In this document: positions 1 to 9,400 of the stretch, piece after piece
How the letters are laid out: each line of letters begins with the position of its first letter
Numbering within the stretch: position 1 is the stretch's first letter
DNA from: CBDFGN01 sp965247065
GTDB taxonomy: Bacteria; Bacteroidota; Bacteroidia; Cytophagales; Cyclobacteriaceae
NCBI GenBank assembly: GCA_965247065.1
Contig: CBDFGN010000005.1
Location: forward strand, 124,001-188,000
Reading direction: 5' to 3'
Length of the DNA: 64,000 bases
Translations under genes and position numbers: made by a program
The notes under the pieces: generated by a model
Told to the model about the DNA's origin: nothing
The model's input: only the letters and a program-made list of their open reading frames with translations
The model's database searches: none

Positions 1-130
1 GGTGTATTCCGTCAGATGATCGTTCAGAACCGGGTTCTTGTATGGTGACCGGAAAACCTTCCTCCCAAAGGGTTTTATTTGCCCGAGCTTATTAAGTGGA
101 ATCGGCTGCTTTTTCGTAGTTTTGATTCAA
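1..130. other. Left edge, no identified gene
   Basis: No product is recognisable here. One plus-strand frame (codons starting at 3) is open from the window edge to a TAA at 93-95, so this could be the last 30 codons of an upstream gene, but the peptide is too short to assign. A TAGTTTTG at 117-124 fits the Bacteroidota -7 consensus TAnnTTTG, only 6 nt before the nfeD start; no matching -33 element is seen. Confidence 0.3.
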
Positions 131-607
131 ATGATAGAATGGATTACAGTGATAGGCTTGATTCTTTTTGGGCTGGGCCTGGTCATTATTGAAATCATTT
201 TTATTCCCGGAACTACCCTGGTGGGACTTGGCGGTCTTGCTTTTGCCGGTTTCGGAATATATTTGAGTTATCAATACTTTGGAAATGCCACTGGCACCGC
301 AGTGCTGATTTCCTTTGCCGGGATATCATTGGTTAGCTTTGTTGTTAGCTTTAGATCTGGCGTTTGGAAAAGATTCGCGCTCAAAAAGGCCATCAGGAGC
401 AAAGTAAATGAAGGATTAAGTCTGGGGCTCCAAGTTGGCGAAAAAGGGAAGGCTCTTTCCGCTCTCCGACCTATAGGTAAGGCCGAATTTAGAGAAAGCG
501 TCTATGAGGTTTCCACCATTGGAAACTATGTTGATGTAGGGCAGGCCGTTGCAATAATAAGAATTGATCTTAACAAAATTTTTGTAGAACCTATAAAGGA
601 ACAATAA
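131..607 (+). CDS. NfeD-like membrane protein
   Basis: A 158-residue NfeD-family protein. Two to three hydrophobic segments fill the first ~80 residues (a glycine-rich stretch IPGTTLVGLGGLAFAGF is typical), followed by a short cytoplasmic C-terminal beta-rich (OB-fold) domain with the family signature V-G-x-x-G-x-A-x-S-x-L-R-P-x-G-K-A. The start at 131 is preferred over an ATG at 38, because the extra 31 residues are unlike the family and cross a probable -7 box. The TAA stop overlaps the ATG of floA (TAATG), so the two are translationally coupled. Family knowledge: NfeD proteins are encoded beside flotillin-like SPFH proteins and are thought to help organise membrane microdomains. The assignment is firm at family level; the exact role is unknown. 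Confidence 0.85.
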   Translation: MIEWITVIGLILFGLGLVIIEIIFIPGTTLVGLGGLAFAGFGIYLSYQYFGNATGTAVLISFAGISLVSFVVSFRSGVWKRFALKKAIRSKVNEGLSLGLQVGEKGKALSALRPIGKAEFRESVYEVSTIGNYVDVGQAVAIIRIDLNKIFVEPIKEQ

Positions 608-1611
608 TGGGTGGATATTCGATCATATTTATAATCGTTGCCGCGGTTATAGGGTTTTTCGTTTTCATGTATTTCGTCCCCATAAATTTGTGGATCACGG
701 CGATATTCTCTGGAGTCCGGGTGGGTTTGTTAGAGTTGGTCTTTATGCGCATCCGAAAGGTCCCACCCAGAGTAATTGTGGAATCCTTGATTACGGCTAC
801 CAAGGCCGGGTTGCAAATTGGAAATTCGGAATTGGAAACGCACTATTTGGCTGGAGGTCACGTTCCATCGGTAATCAAGGCTTTGATATCGGCTGATAAA
901 GCCAATATAAGTCTGACTTTCAAGCAAGCAACTGCTATCGATCTCGCCGGACGTGACGTTTTGGAAGCCGTTCAAATGTCTGTGAATCCAAAGGTCATTA
1001 ATACCCCGTCAGTGGCCGCAGTAGCGGCCGACGGAATTCAGCTGATCGCTAAGGCGCGGGTAACAGTTAGAGCGAATATTCAGCAACTGGTAGGGGGCGC
1101 CGGTGAAGATACCATATTGGCCAGGGTTGGAGAAGGAATTGTCACCTCAATTGGATCCGCCGCAACTCACAAAGAAGTGCTTGAAAACCCCGACAACATC
1201 TCTAAGCTGGTCTTGGAACGTGGATTGGATGCAGGAACGGCGTTTGAGATCCTTTCGATAGATGTGGCGGATGTGGATGTAGGCGAGAATATTGGCGCCA
1301 AGCTACAGATTGACCAAGCCACAGCCGACTTGAAGGTTGCCGAGGCCAAGGCCGAGGAGCGTAGGGCTATGGCGGTTGCTTTGGAACAGGAGATGAAAGC
1401 CAAGTCACAAGAGGCGAGAGCAAAGGTGATCTTGGCAGAAGCTGAAGTACCCAAGGCTATGGCCGAGGCTTTTCGAAGCGGCAATTTAGGGATCATGGAC
1501 TACTATAGGATGAAGAATATTCAGTCTGATACCGACATGCGGGATTCCATTTCCGGATCTGGTACATCCAAAGGAAAGGGGACTACGGACAAAGGAGACG
1601 AGCCTAAGTAG
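607..1611 (+). CDS. floA: Flotillin-like protein FloA
   Basis: A 334-residue FloA/UPF0365 (YqfA) protein. The N-terminus is a hydrophobic hairpin-like anchor (about residues 5-28), followed by an SPFH/Band-7 domain (about 60-230) containing the family-typical V-A-A-V-A-A-D-G-I-Q-L-I and A-R-V-T-V-R-A-N stretches. An Ala/Glu-rich helical segment (about 237-290, A-E-A-K-A-E-E-R-R) follows, and the tail is polar and Gly/Ser/Lys-rich. Flotillin-like proteins form assemblies in the cytoplasmic membrane (functional membrane microdomains) that scaffold other membrane proteins. It directly follows and overlaps nfeD, the usual arrangement for this family. Length is typical. No defects seen. Confidence 0.95.
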   Translation: MGGYSIIFIIVAAVIGFFVFMYFVPINLWITAIFSGVRVGLLELVFMRIRKVPPRVIVESLITATKAGLQIGNSELETHYLAGGHVPSVIKALISADKANISLTFKQATAIDLAGRDVLEAVQMSVNPKVINTPSVAAVAADGIQLIAKARVTVRANIQQLVGGAGEDTILARVGEGIVTSIGSAATHKEVLENPDNISKLVLERGLDAGTAFEILSIDVADVDVGENIGAKLQIDQATADLKVAEAKAEERRAMAVALEQEMKAKSQEARAKVILAEAEVPKAMAEAFRSGNLGIMDYYRMKNIQSDTDMRDSISGSGTSKGKGTTDKGDEPK

Positions 1612-1738
1612 ATAAGGCAATCACCGCAGCCTTCCCAGGTTGTGTCTTAATCGGGGTCTAATTGAAGATTTCTTGATCATTGTTCAGTGTTCAATTTTGG
1701 GTTCGGTAGTCCGCGGGTTCCGATTCATCCTTATTCGT

Positions 1739-1773
1739 AAATCTCAAAACTCAAATCATAAATCTTAAATCTC
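1739..1773. repeat. Degenerate heptamer repeat (AAATCTC)x5
   Basis: Five consecutive 7-nt units in exact register: AAATCTC, AAAACTC, AAATCAT, AAATCTT, AAATCTC. They lie in the convergent intergenic space between floA and the WG-repeat gene. A related plus-strand run (AAGTCTC, AAGTACT, AAGTCCC) occurs at 34243-34263. Function unknown. Confidence 0.6.
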
Positions 1774-1805
1774 AAAATGTCCTTTGCTTTTGATCCCTCC
1801 TTCAC

Positions 1806-4046
1806 TCAACGTTGAATGTCCAGGGTCTCCCAATCCGCTTTGGTTTGAGCCAGATAAATCTCTCGGTAGGAGTCAAACTCCAGATAATCATAAATCTGCG
1901 GTATTAGGGTTTCGCCTTCCGGGGTTATTAATCCCCATTTGTCTTTTCTACTAATGATCAGCAGGCCATTGGTGAGTTCTTGTATCGAATCATAGGTAAA
2001 ATATTCGATTATATGACCCAGTTGATTGCCCAGGCCCCATTTTCCATGTTTTTGGAGTAAGAAATTGCCGTTGCCTAACCTTCTGATCTCATTAAACTCG
2101 GGCCTTAATAATTCCTTCCCTTTCTTATCTATCATGCCCTTTTTCTTATCTCTGAGAACTATCGCAAATCCACCTTGGAAAACGCCAATTGAGTCATAAT
2201 GTGGTTGGACTACAAGTTTTTCGCTTGAATTGACCAATCCCCATTTCCCTCTAAGCTTTATCGGAACCAACCCATCTTCAAAAGGCCGGATCCCATCATA
2301 CCGGTTGGCAATTCTCAAATTTCCTTTGAAATCAATTAATCCGTACTTACCATCAAGTTTTACTCCCAAATAATCGTTACTGACAAACAAAATATCTTCG
2401 TAATCCCGGTTGAATTTCAAGATGTAGTTACCTGTTAAATCAAAAATACCTCCGGATCGCTGTTGCCAGGCAGCGAACAAGGAATCCCTAAGGATTGGTT
2501 TTATACGGTCATAGACCGGGTCCAGAATCCTTTGTCCGGTTCGATTGAGCAGCCCAACTCTTCCCTGATCCTTTTCCAAGATGCCCCATTCTCTCCCCTC
2601 CAGAAGATTATAAGAGCTATAGATTGTATCGCCCTCTTCATTGAAAACGAATGATCTGAAGTACTCTTTGGTAATAAATAGGCCCCTAGGGCCATTTTCA
2701 ATACGAGCCTGATAGGGATGTACCACCCAATTTCCATTTCGGTCAATTACCCCTAACCCATCTAGATACTCCACGCGTGCGATTCCGCCGTCAAAGTTTT
2801 CCGCGCGGGAAAACTTGCAGGCAATCACTTCTTTGCCCACCGGGTTCAGATAGCCCCAATGATCCTTCCTGCGGGCCATTATTCTCCTTTCGGTAATGTT
2901 CTGGATCTCCTGGTATTTTACCAGGCCGATCTCCTGTCCCAGAGAGTTTCTCAACGACCAACCCTTTTCGGATCCAGCTTTCTTTAGGGAATAAACGTAG
3001 CCTTGGTCATACCGAATTGAATCGTAGACAAAATCAAGAATGACATTTCCGAATTCGTCGATCATTCCGAATTTGGTCCCGGTTTTTACCAAAATGACTC
3101 CAGGCTCATGATACGATATTCTCCATCGGCCGAAATGATATTGACCTACCTCGCCGTTTACTATCGCTTCGGCATCGCCAACCAGAATTTGATAAAGATT
3201 ATTTCGGATAGGAAAGATGCTATCACAAAAAAAATTGTTGAACTCATTGTTGGTGCTATCAACGAATGACCATTTGTCATAAGACAATACCTTTAATTCA
3301 GGTTTGGATCGGAGATCCACAGCCTTATAAAATGGTTCGATCAATACCTTCGCCTCTCTGTTAAGAACCCCTGTTTTGCCCTCTTTGTAAATAAGAGCAT
3401 ACTCTCCCTGGAAATCTGAGATGCTATCCAATTCAAATTCTGACAACTTTCGGTCCGTGGATTCGAAGATCCCAATTTTCTTGAATTGGTTGGTAACCGC
3501 AAAATGGCTGGAGGATAGGAATTGAATGTTCAGATAATTGGCGGGGATTATCTCACCGTTATCCCGATCCAATAGGCCAAAGAGCAAGCGCTTGTTAGTT
3601 TCGATCCCCACCAACAGCAAGTTCTCCCTAGGAGTAATCGAATAGTATTTAAACCCTACCACGGCCTTTCCCCGCGAGTTGAGCACTCCATAGAAGTTCT
3701 TGTTGGAATATATACCAGTGCGAGACGCTATAAAACGATCTTGCTGCCAAGGCCAGATTCCGGAATAAATAGCCCTGGTTATCCTTTCGTTCTCAAGGTT
3801 GACAATCCCCCACTTGCCCTCAAGCTGATACCCTATCACCTCGCCTTCAACCGATTTGTCCCCGGTACTCCAGCCAAGGTCATCATAATCGTACGGGATT
3901 AACACATTTCCCTGGGCATCCAACAGGCCCTTCTTGTTGCCCTTTTCGTCAACCTGATAATCAGCTGGGATGTGGCCCCAGCACTTCAAGTTTATGGCTG
4001 CGGCACCTACAAGCAGAATCAAACACTTTGCATTTTTCTTAAACAT
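1806..4046 (-). CDS. WG-repeat secreted protein
   Basis: A 746-residue protein built almost entirely from about 19 WG-type repeats of roughly 35-40 residues (pattern K-W/F/Y-G-hydrophobic-hydrophobic-N/D-x-x-G-x-x-hydrophobic-I-x-P-x-Y-D-x-I). Some copies are clear (KWGLVNSSEKLVV, KFGMIDEFGNVIL); others are degenerate. The first ~24 residues are a hydrophobic signal peptide (KCLILLVGAAAIN), so the protein is exported, probably to the periplasm or surface. WG repeats are common in Bacteroidota and are presumed to form beta-rich binding scaffolds; no enzymatic domain is visible and the ligand is unknown. The gene stands alone, separated from the upstream hemA by an intrinsic terminator, so it probably has its own promoter. 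Confidence 0.85.
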   Translation of the reverse strand: MFKKNAKCLILLVGAAAINLKCWGHIPADYQVDEKGNKKGLLDAQGNVLIPYDYDDLGWSTGDKSVEGEVIGYQLEGKWGIVNLENERITRAIYSGIWPWQQDRFIASRTGIYSNKNFYGVLNSRGKAVVGFKYYSITPRENLLLVGIETNKRLLFGLLDRDNGEIIPANYLNIQFLSSSHFAVTNQFKKIGIFESTDRKLSEFELDSISDFQGEYALIYKEGKTGVLNREAKVLIEPFYKAVDLRSKPELKVLSYDKWSFVDSTNNEFNNFFCDSIFPIRNNLYQILVGDAEAIVNGEVGQYHFGRWRISYHEPGVILVKTGTKFGMIDEFGNVILDFVYDSIRYDQGYVYSLKKAGSEKGWSLRNSLGQEIGLVKYQEIQNITERRIMARRKDHWGYLNPVGKEVIACKFSRAENFDGGIARVEYLDGLGVIDRNGNWVVHPYQARIENGPRGLFITKEYFRSFVFNEEGDTIYSSYNLLEGREWGILEKDQGRVGLLNRTGQRILDPVYDRIKPILRDSLFAAWQQRSGGIFDLTGNYILKFNRDYEDILFVSNDYLGVKLDGKYGLIDFKGNLRIANRYDGIRPFEDGLVPIKLRGKWGLVNSSEKLVVQPHYDSIGVFQGGFAIVLRDKKKGMIDKKGKELLRPEFNEIRRLGNGNFLLQKHGKWGLGNQLGHIIEYFTYDSIQELTNGLLIISRKDKWGLITPEGETLIPQIYDYLEFDSYREIYLAQTKADWETLDIQR

Positions 4047-4064
4047 GCTTCACTCCTTTGGTGC

Positions 4065-4095
4065 AAAAAAAAAGCCAATTGGGCAACAATTGGCT
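4065..4095 (-). terminator. Intrinsic terminator after hemA
   Basis: Read on the minus strand: stem AGCCAATT, loop GTTGCCC, stem AATTGGCT, directly followed by a run of nine T. This is a clear Rho-independent terminator 20 nt past the hemA stop codon and just before the start of the WG-repeat gene. Confidence 0.8.
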
Positions 4096-4115
4096 CAAAG
4101 AATATCCTCTGCTTT

Positions 4116-5390
4116 TTATTTTAAAGTTTTCTCGGGCCTTTTTTCCAGGTCAAAAAGATCGTTTAAGACATCGATGAGTGTTTCAGCTTCTCCTCTTTTG
4201 CAAGCGGCTTTTAACTGTACAACGGGCAGGGTAATGACCTTTTGCATGATATTCTTGGTGATCTTTTCGAGGCGCTCCTCTTCATCGGCCTCTAAGTCCT
4301 TCGAATACTTCTGAAGCTCATCTTTCCGGATTTTCTCCAATGCATCTTTTAGTTTATTTATGGTCGGGGATACCTCCATTTCCTTAGACCAGTCTGCAAA
4401 TTCTACCAGTGATTCGGATATTATTTGTTCAACATCGGGAATGGCTGCCAGTCTACGATTAAGGGCATCGGTGGCCTTGCTTCTAATCATGTCGATGTTA
4501 TAAAGAAGCATGCCGGGTATTTCTTCGCATGCCGGATCCACACTGCGAGGCAAAGCCAAATCTATCAGGTATTTGTAGGATAAGATTTCTCTCCTCCCCA
4601 GAAGCTTAGGGGTGATAAACGGTTTTTCCTGGGCTACCGAGCTGATAATGATATCAGAACTCAGGATCGCTTCCTCAACAGCGTTGAAAGGTATGGTCTT
4701 AAAGCCACATTCAGCAGCCACGGCAGTGGCTTTTTCTGCGGTCCGGTTTGCAATGGCAATTTGCTTTATCTTAGACTTTGCGAGATTTCGACAGGCATCT
4801 TCGCCAATCTCCCCTAATCCTACTATAAGCACCTTGGGATCAGTTATCTTGCCGGCGAAGTCATCCACCATCTCAGCGGCGGCGTAGGAAGCAGAGGCGG
4901 CTCCATCCCGAAATGCTGTCTCCTGAACCACCCTTTTATTGGTAAAAAAAATAGTGTGCATCAGCCGGTGTAAAAAGGGACCGGCCGTTTGTTCGTCGGC
5001 TGACAACTGGTAGGCATTTTTTACCTGGTTGGCTATCTGCAGGTCTCCTACTACCTGGGCATCCAAACCGGTTGACACCCTAAAGAGGTGCTCAACGGCT
5101 TGGTTCGGTTCGGTGTAGAAATTGAAATGGGAATGGTAATGATCAATATCTTGTATGTTGCTTTCTGCCTCCAGCAACTTCAGTAATTCATCGCTCCGGT
5201 CTTCCACCGCCAAATAGTAGATCTCGGTACGATTACAGGTGGACAGCAAAAGAATGTCGGAAATATCGGAGTGTTCCGCAGCCTTGTTCAGAAAATCCCG
5301 GGTAGCTGTTTCGTTAAGAGCGACTTTCTCTCTGATCTCCACCGGAGCTTTCTTGAAAGATAAACTTATGGCTTTGAAATGTTGGTACAT
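4116..5390 (-). CDS. hemA: Glutamyl-tRNA reductase
   Basis: A 424-residue glutamyl-tRNA reductase, the first committed enzyme of C5-pathway tetrapyrrole (heme) synthesis. It reduces Glu-tRNA(Glu) to glutamate-1-semialdehyde with NADPH. The catalytic cysteine is C52 in STCNRTEIY; GLDAQVVGD matches the conserved substrate-side loop; the Rossmann NADPH motif is VLIVGLGEIG (about 189-198); the C-terminal half forms the helical dimerisation domain. Length is typical. The gene is monocistronic here, with an intrinsic terminator downstream and a possible -7 box just upstream. Another heme gene, hemE, begins at the right edge of the window, so the pathway genes are scattered. Confidence 0.95.
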   Translation of the reverse strand: MYQHFKAISLSFKKAPVEIREKVALNETATRDFLNKAAEHSDISDILLLSTCNRTEIYYLAVEDRSDELLKLLEAESNIQDIDHYHSHFNFYTEPNQAVEHLFRVSTGLDAQVVGDLQIANQVKNAYQLSADEQTAGPFLHRLMHTIFFTNKRVVQETAFRDGAASASYAAAEMVDDFAGKITDPKVLIVGLGEIGEDACRNLAKSKIKQIAIANRTAEKATAVAAECGFKTIPFNAVEEAILSSDIIISSVAQEKPFITPKLLGRREILSYKYLIDLALPRSVDPACEEIPGMLLYNIDMIRSKATDALNRRLAAIPDVEQIISESLVEFADWSKEMEVSPTINKLKDALEKIRKDELQKYSKDLEADEEERLEKITKNIMQKVITLPVVQLKAACKRGEAETLIDVLNDLFDLEKRPEKTLK

Positions 5391-5404
5391 GACCTTGCTG
5401 GAGA

Positions 5405-5412
5405 CAAAAATA
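5405..5412 (-). promoter_or_regulatory. Candidate -7 box for hemA
   Basis: Minus-strand TATTTTTG matches the Bacteroidota -7 consensus TAnnTTTG, 14 nt upstream of the hemA start codon. No convincing -33 TTG at the usual spacing, so confidence is low. Confidence 0.35.
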
Positions 5413-5527
5413 GTCCTATTTGAGAAATATAAAAGCCATCAAAACCGTAATTCTCTTCAGCTCCGAACAATTACCTGAACAATTCGGGTAACGTTTGACC
5501 GTTTAAAGTCATTCAATTTAAAGACCT

Positions 5528-6448
5528 ATGCTGAAATTCCTAAAAAAATGGATTCGGATGTATTTCGGTTTTTCAAAAACCGAGACCAACGGTACACTGG
5601 TTCTGATCTTTTTCATGCTAATCCTCACTATAACACCAACGGTTTGGGAAAAGTTTGCTCCGGAGGTGCAATATGATGGAACGCTGGATCATAAGATACT
5701 GGACAGTGTTCTGGTGGTTCTTGAATCAAAATCGACTTTCAAAACCGAACCGGGACCAATGGTTTTCTCCTCCGAGCCGCACGAATCCCGGGTTTTTCAT
5801 TTTGATCCCAACCGGGTATCCTACGAGGACTTAATTCTGCTAGGTCTTCCTGAATTTCTGGCCAAAAGAGTGGTAAAGTATCGCCAAAAGGGGGGCAGGT
5901 TTAGGATCAAGAGTGACTTGGCAAAAATTTACGGATTGTCCCCTAAAACCTACCAGCGTTTGTACCCTCATATCATGCTCCCGGAAAAAATCGAAAGTAA
6001 GGTGCACCCGGGATTGGTCAAGACAAAGGCTAAGAAGGCACCCTCCAAACTTGATATCAATCGGGCGGATACAACATCACTCAAGAGGATCCGAGGTATC
6101 GGTCCGGTAAGGGCCCGACGTATTGTCAAGTATCGGGATTGGCTAGGCGGCTTCGTCTCCGCCCGTCAGTTTGAAGAACTATGGGGCTTCGACCCGCCGG
6201 TCGTAAAGCAGCTTCAAAATGCCACTTTTGTAGCTCCCGGCTTCATTCCTCATCAACTCAACATCGACACTTGTGGTGTGAAGACCTTGGCTAGTCATCC
6301 ATATTTCTCTTATCGCTTGGCAGAAGTGGTCATTGCTTATCGTGAGCAGCATGGACTTTTTACAGATCTTCAGCAATTGAAAGAGATTCGAATTGTTAAC
6401 GACAGCATTTTTGAACGGATCAGTCCTTACCTCAAAAAGAGCCAATAG
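5528..6448 (+). CDS. Triple helix-hairpin-helix protein (ComEA-like)
   Basis: A 306-residue protein with one N-terminal membrane segment (about 22-41) and three helix-hairpin-helix modules at about 92-150, 175-237 and 243-303. The second is canonical: L-D-I-N-R-A-D, then IRGIGPVRARRIVKYR. The first (F-D-P-N-R-V) and third (L-N-I-D-T-C) are divergent. HhH modules bind DNA non-specifically through the backbone, and a membrane-anchored HhH protein resembles ComEA, the DNA receptor of competence systems, although three modules on a TM anchor is a common Bacteroidota layout with unproven function. It is divergent from hemA, and 51 bp separate it from the helicase gene on the same strand. Confidence 0.8.
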   Translation: MLKFLKKWIRMYFGFSKTETNGTLVLIFFMLILTITPTVWEKFAPEVQYDGTLDHKILDSVLVVLESKSTFKTEPGPMVFSSEPHESRVFHFDPNRVSYEDLILLGLPEFLAKRVVKYRQKGGRFRIKSDLAKIYGLSPKTYQRLYPHIMLPEKIESKVHPGLVKTKAKKAPSKLDINRADTTSLKRIRGIGPVRARRIVKYRDWLGGFVSARQFEELWGFDPPVVKQLQNATFVAPGFIPHQLNIDTCGVKTLASHPYFSYRLAEVVIAYREQHGLFTDLQQLKEIRIVNDSIFERISPYLKKSQ

Positions 6449-6483
6449 AATTGTAGCTAAAGTACTCCGTCTATCGTATTTTC

Positions 6484-6498
6484 CCCAGTTTAACTGGG
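6484..6498. repeat. Palindrome abutting helicase start
   Basis: CCCAGTTTAACTGGG is a perfect 7+1+7 palindrome ending 1 nt before the helicase ATG. It could be an operator or a small mRNA hairpin over the start; no ligand can be inferred. Confidence 0.35.
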
Positions 6499-6499
6499 T

Positions 6500-9400
6500 A
6501 TGGAGAAAATCCTAAAGACGTATCTGAGGCGGCTAACCAATCTTTCCAGTAACAATCGATCCTTGGTTCTTCTCAGACCTTATAATGAGCAATACCTGGA
6601 TTTGCACGACCTGACTTTCCTGGCCGGGGATTCCTCTTTTTCTATCATTGAAAGGTTGGTCGCCCGCAACAACAGCATAAAGATATGCCCGGTGCTGGAC
6701 AGTCGAGATGACAAAAGTAACGAAGCAAGCAGGCGTCTGAAAGGGATCCTACGCAATGCTCAATTTATTCTGGAAGAACAGGGGGCTGCCGATCTGTATG
6801 TGGGTTGGCCTTTTATTCAAGGTCAGTTTGCGGATGGAACCTTGGTAAGGTGTCCTCTGCTGTTCTTTCCGGTAGCCTTGGAGACCAAGAAAAACTTCTG
6901 GAATCTGCATCTCAAAGCTGAAGTCAACTTAACACTAAACAAGACTTTCCTTCTGGCCTATTCATACTACAATCAAGTACAACTTGAGGAAGATCTGGTT
7001 GAACGAGTCTTGGATGACTTCGATATTGATAGTACTGTTTTTAGGACTTCCTTGTACAGTCTCCTGAAGGATAGCCCGGTAGAGATCAACTTCAACCAAG
7101 AGAATTTCACTGACAAGCTAGAATCATTTAATCCTCTGACCAAGGCTGATTTAGAGTCATCTGAGGAAGCCGGGGAATTGAAGCTATTCCCCCAGGCCGT
7201 GCTGGGAATCTTCCCCCAGGCCGGCTCGCATCTGGTGCCCGATTATTTGACTCTCCTTGAACGTGAAGAGGCCCAGGACATTGAAGAATTCTTCTACAGT
7301 CGCACCGTTGAGGAAGATGTGATTCAGGATCAAGAGTCGGGAGAAAGGCTTCTTGGGATCGATGTGTTCAGATTCCTGGATAAAGTGAAGGAGGAGCAGA
7401 CTTTTACTCCTTTTGAGATGGACGCCTTTCAAGAGAACGCGCTAAAGGCTGTAAAGAGAGGTAATTCAGTAGTTGTACAAGGGCCTCCAGGGACTGGGAA
7501 ATCTCAGCTAATTTGTAACCTAATTTCGGACTTTATCGCACGCGATCGGCGTGTTCTTTTAGTTTGCCAAAAAAGAGCAGCCCTGGATGTAGTCTATAGT
7601 CGGCTGAAGGAAAAGGAGATTGCCGACTTTGTTGCCCTTGTGCATGACTTCAAGAACGACCGTAAACAAATTTATGATCAGATCAACCGCCAGATAGAAT
7701 CACTTTATGAATACCGACTTAAGAATAACAGCCTCGACGCGATTCAACTTGAAAGAAATTTCCTTCAGAACAGCCGTCGAATCGATCAGATTACGGAGGA
7801 GTTGGAGGAATATAAGTTCGCTTTGTTTGATCTTAATGAGGCTGGCATTTCAATAAAGGAGTTGTATTTGACAGCGGACCCGGGAAGTGAAACTATAAAC
7901 TTAAAACAGGAATATAAATTCCTACGTTTTGACGAAATCAGCAACTTTCTGAGGGACCTGAGCCTATTGGCGGAATACAATGCCAGGTTTAGTGAGCCTA
8001 ATTATCCCTGGAAAGCAAGGGTTTCATTTGCTCAATTTGGGGTTCCGGATCTGAAGAAGATTAAGGACACCATCCAGAAGATTCCTGGTTACCAGGCTAA
8101 AGTCCAGGAGCAGACGGGTGCAATCACCAATACCCGATTAGACCTGGCAACCGCAGAGGCTTTAGTGGAGCATGAGGAAAAGATCCGCGTGCTGATGACC
8201 TTGCTCGAGGAGGAAGAGGTCTTTAACTACTTCCGCCACATGGTAAACTACCCGGACAAGATCACCGATTCATTATGGTTGTCAAATAGCGAGAGGATCA
8301 TATTGGATTGCTATCGAGGTGGGGGCCCTGAAATGAGCTTGGGTACTGAAGATTTAGGACGCTTCCAAGAATCGCTTCAACGAAGCATGCAAGCCAGGAA
8401 AAACTTGTTTAAATGGGTGAGATGGAAACTCTTCTCGAAGGACAAAATATTCATTTCCAGAGTATTAGTGGCCAATGGCCTGTCCAATAACCGAAAAGGT
8501 TTTAAAACGCTTGTCGATAAGATCGATAATCGACTGAACCTTGAGCACAATATTACCAAGTTAAAGGATGCGCAGTGGATTACTAATGTTCCTAATAACC
8601 TTGATAAAATCGAGCTACAGAGGTGGTTCCTGTATCAGAAGAAGGCCTTGAGCGCTAAGCTGATCTTCGAATCAATAAGGAATTTCAAGGATTACTTCAT
8701 GGTTCATCAGATGGATTTCAAAACCCTTCTACAAAAAATAGAAGACTTGGTAGACCTAATTAATGATATCCCTCTAAACCGTGCCAAGTGGCAACATTAC
8801 TTAACTTCGGCCCAAATTCAGAGCGTACTGGATGAGCCTTTGTATTCCGAAGCATTGTTGAATTCCTTGCTCCGCGATTTTGATTCGCTTTGTGAATTCG
8901 ATCGGCTGGTAAGAGATTTCGATCCCCATCAGGCTTTGGCAGTGCAGAGACTCCTAGACCATCCGGATAGTGGTACAACTGAAGGTATGATGAATTTGTT
9001 TCTGAATAGCCTGCGACTTACCTGGATCGACCATATTGAAACCAAGTACCCCGTTCTACGATCGGTTTCATCTTTGAGATTTCAAAAGCTTATCCTAGAG
9101 CTACAGGAGAAGGTGATGGGAAAGTATGATTTCAGCAATGATAATCTCCTCCTAAGGGCCAGGGAAAGGACGTATAAGGAAGTAGAATATAACCGATTGA
9201 ATAATCTTGTTACCTACCGCGATCTCCAACATCAGGTGACTAAAAAAAGGAGAATATGGCCTGTCCGTAAGCTTTTGGCTAATTATTGGGATGAAATTTT
9301 CAACTTGGTGCCCTGCTGGATGGCTTCTCCCGAATCAGTTTCGGCGGTTTTTCCAATGAAAGAAGTTTTTGACCTGGTCATCTTCGATGAGGCTTCACAA

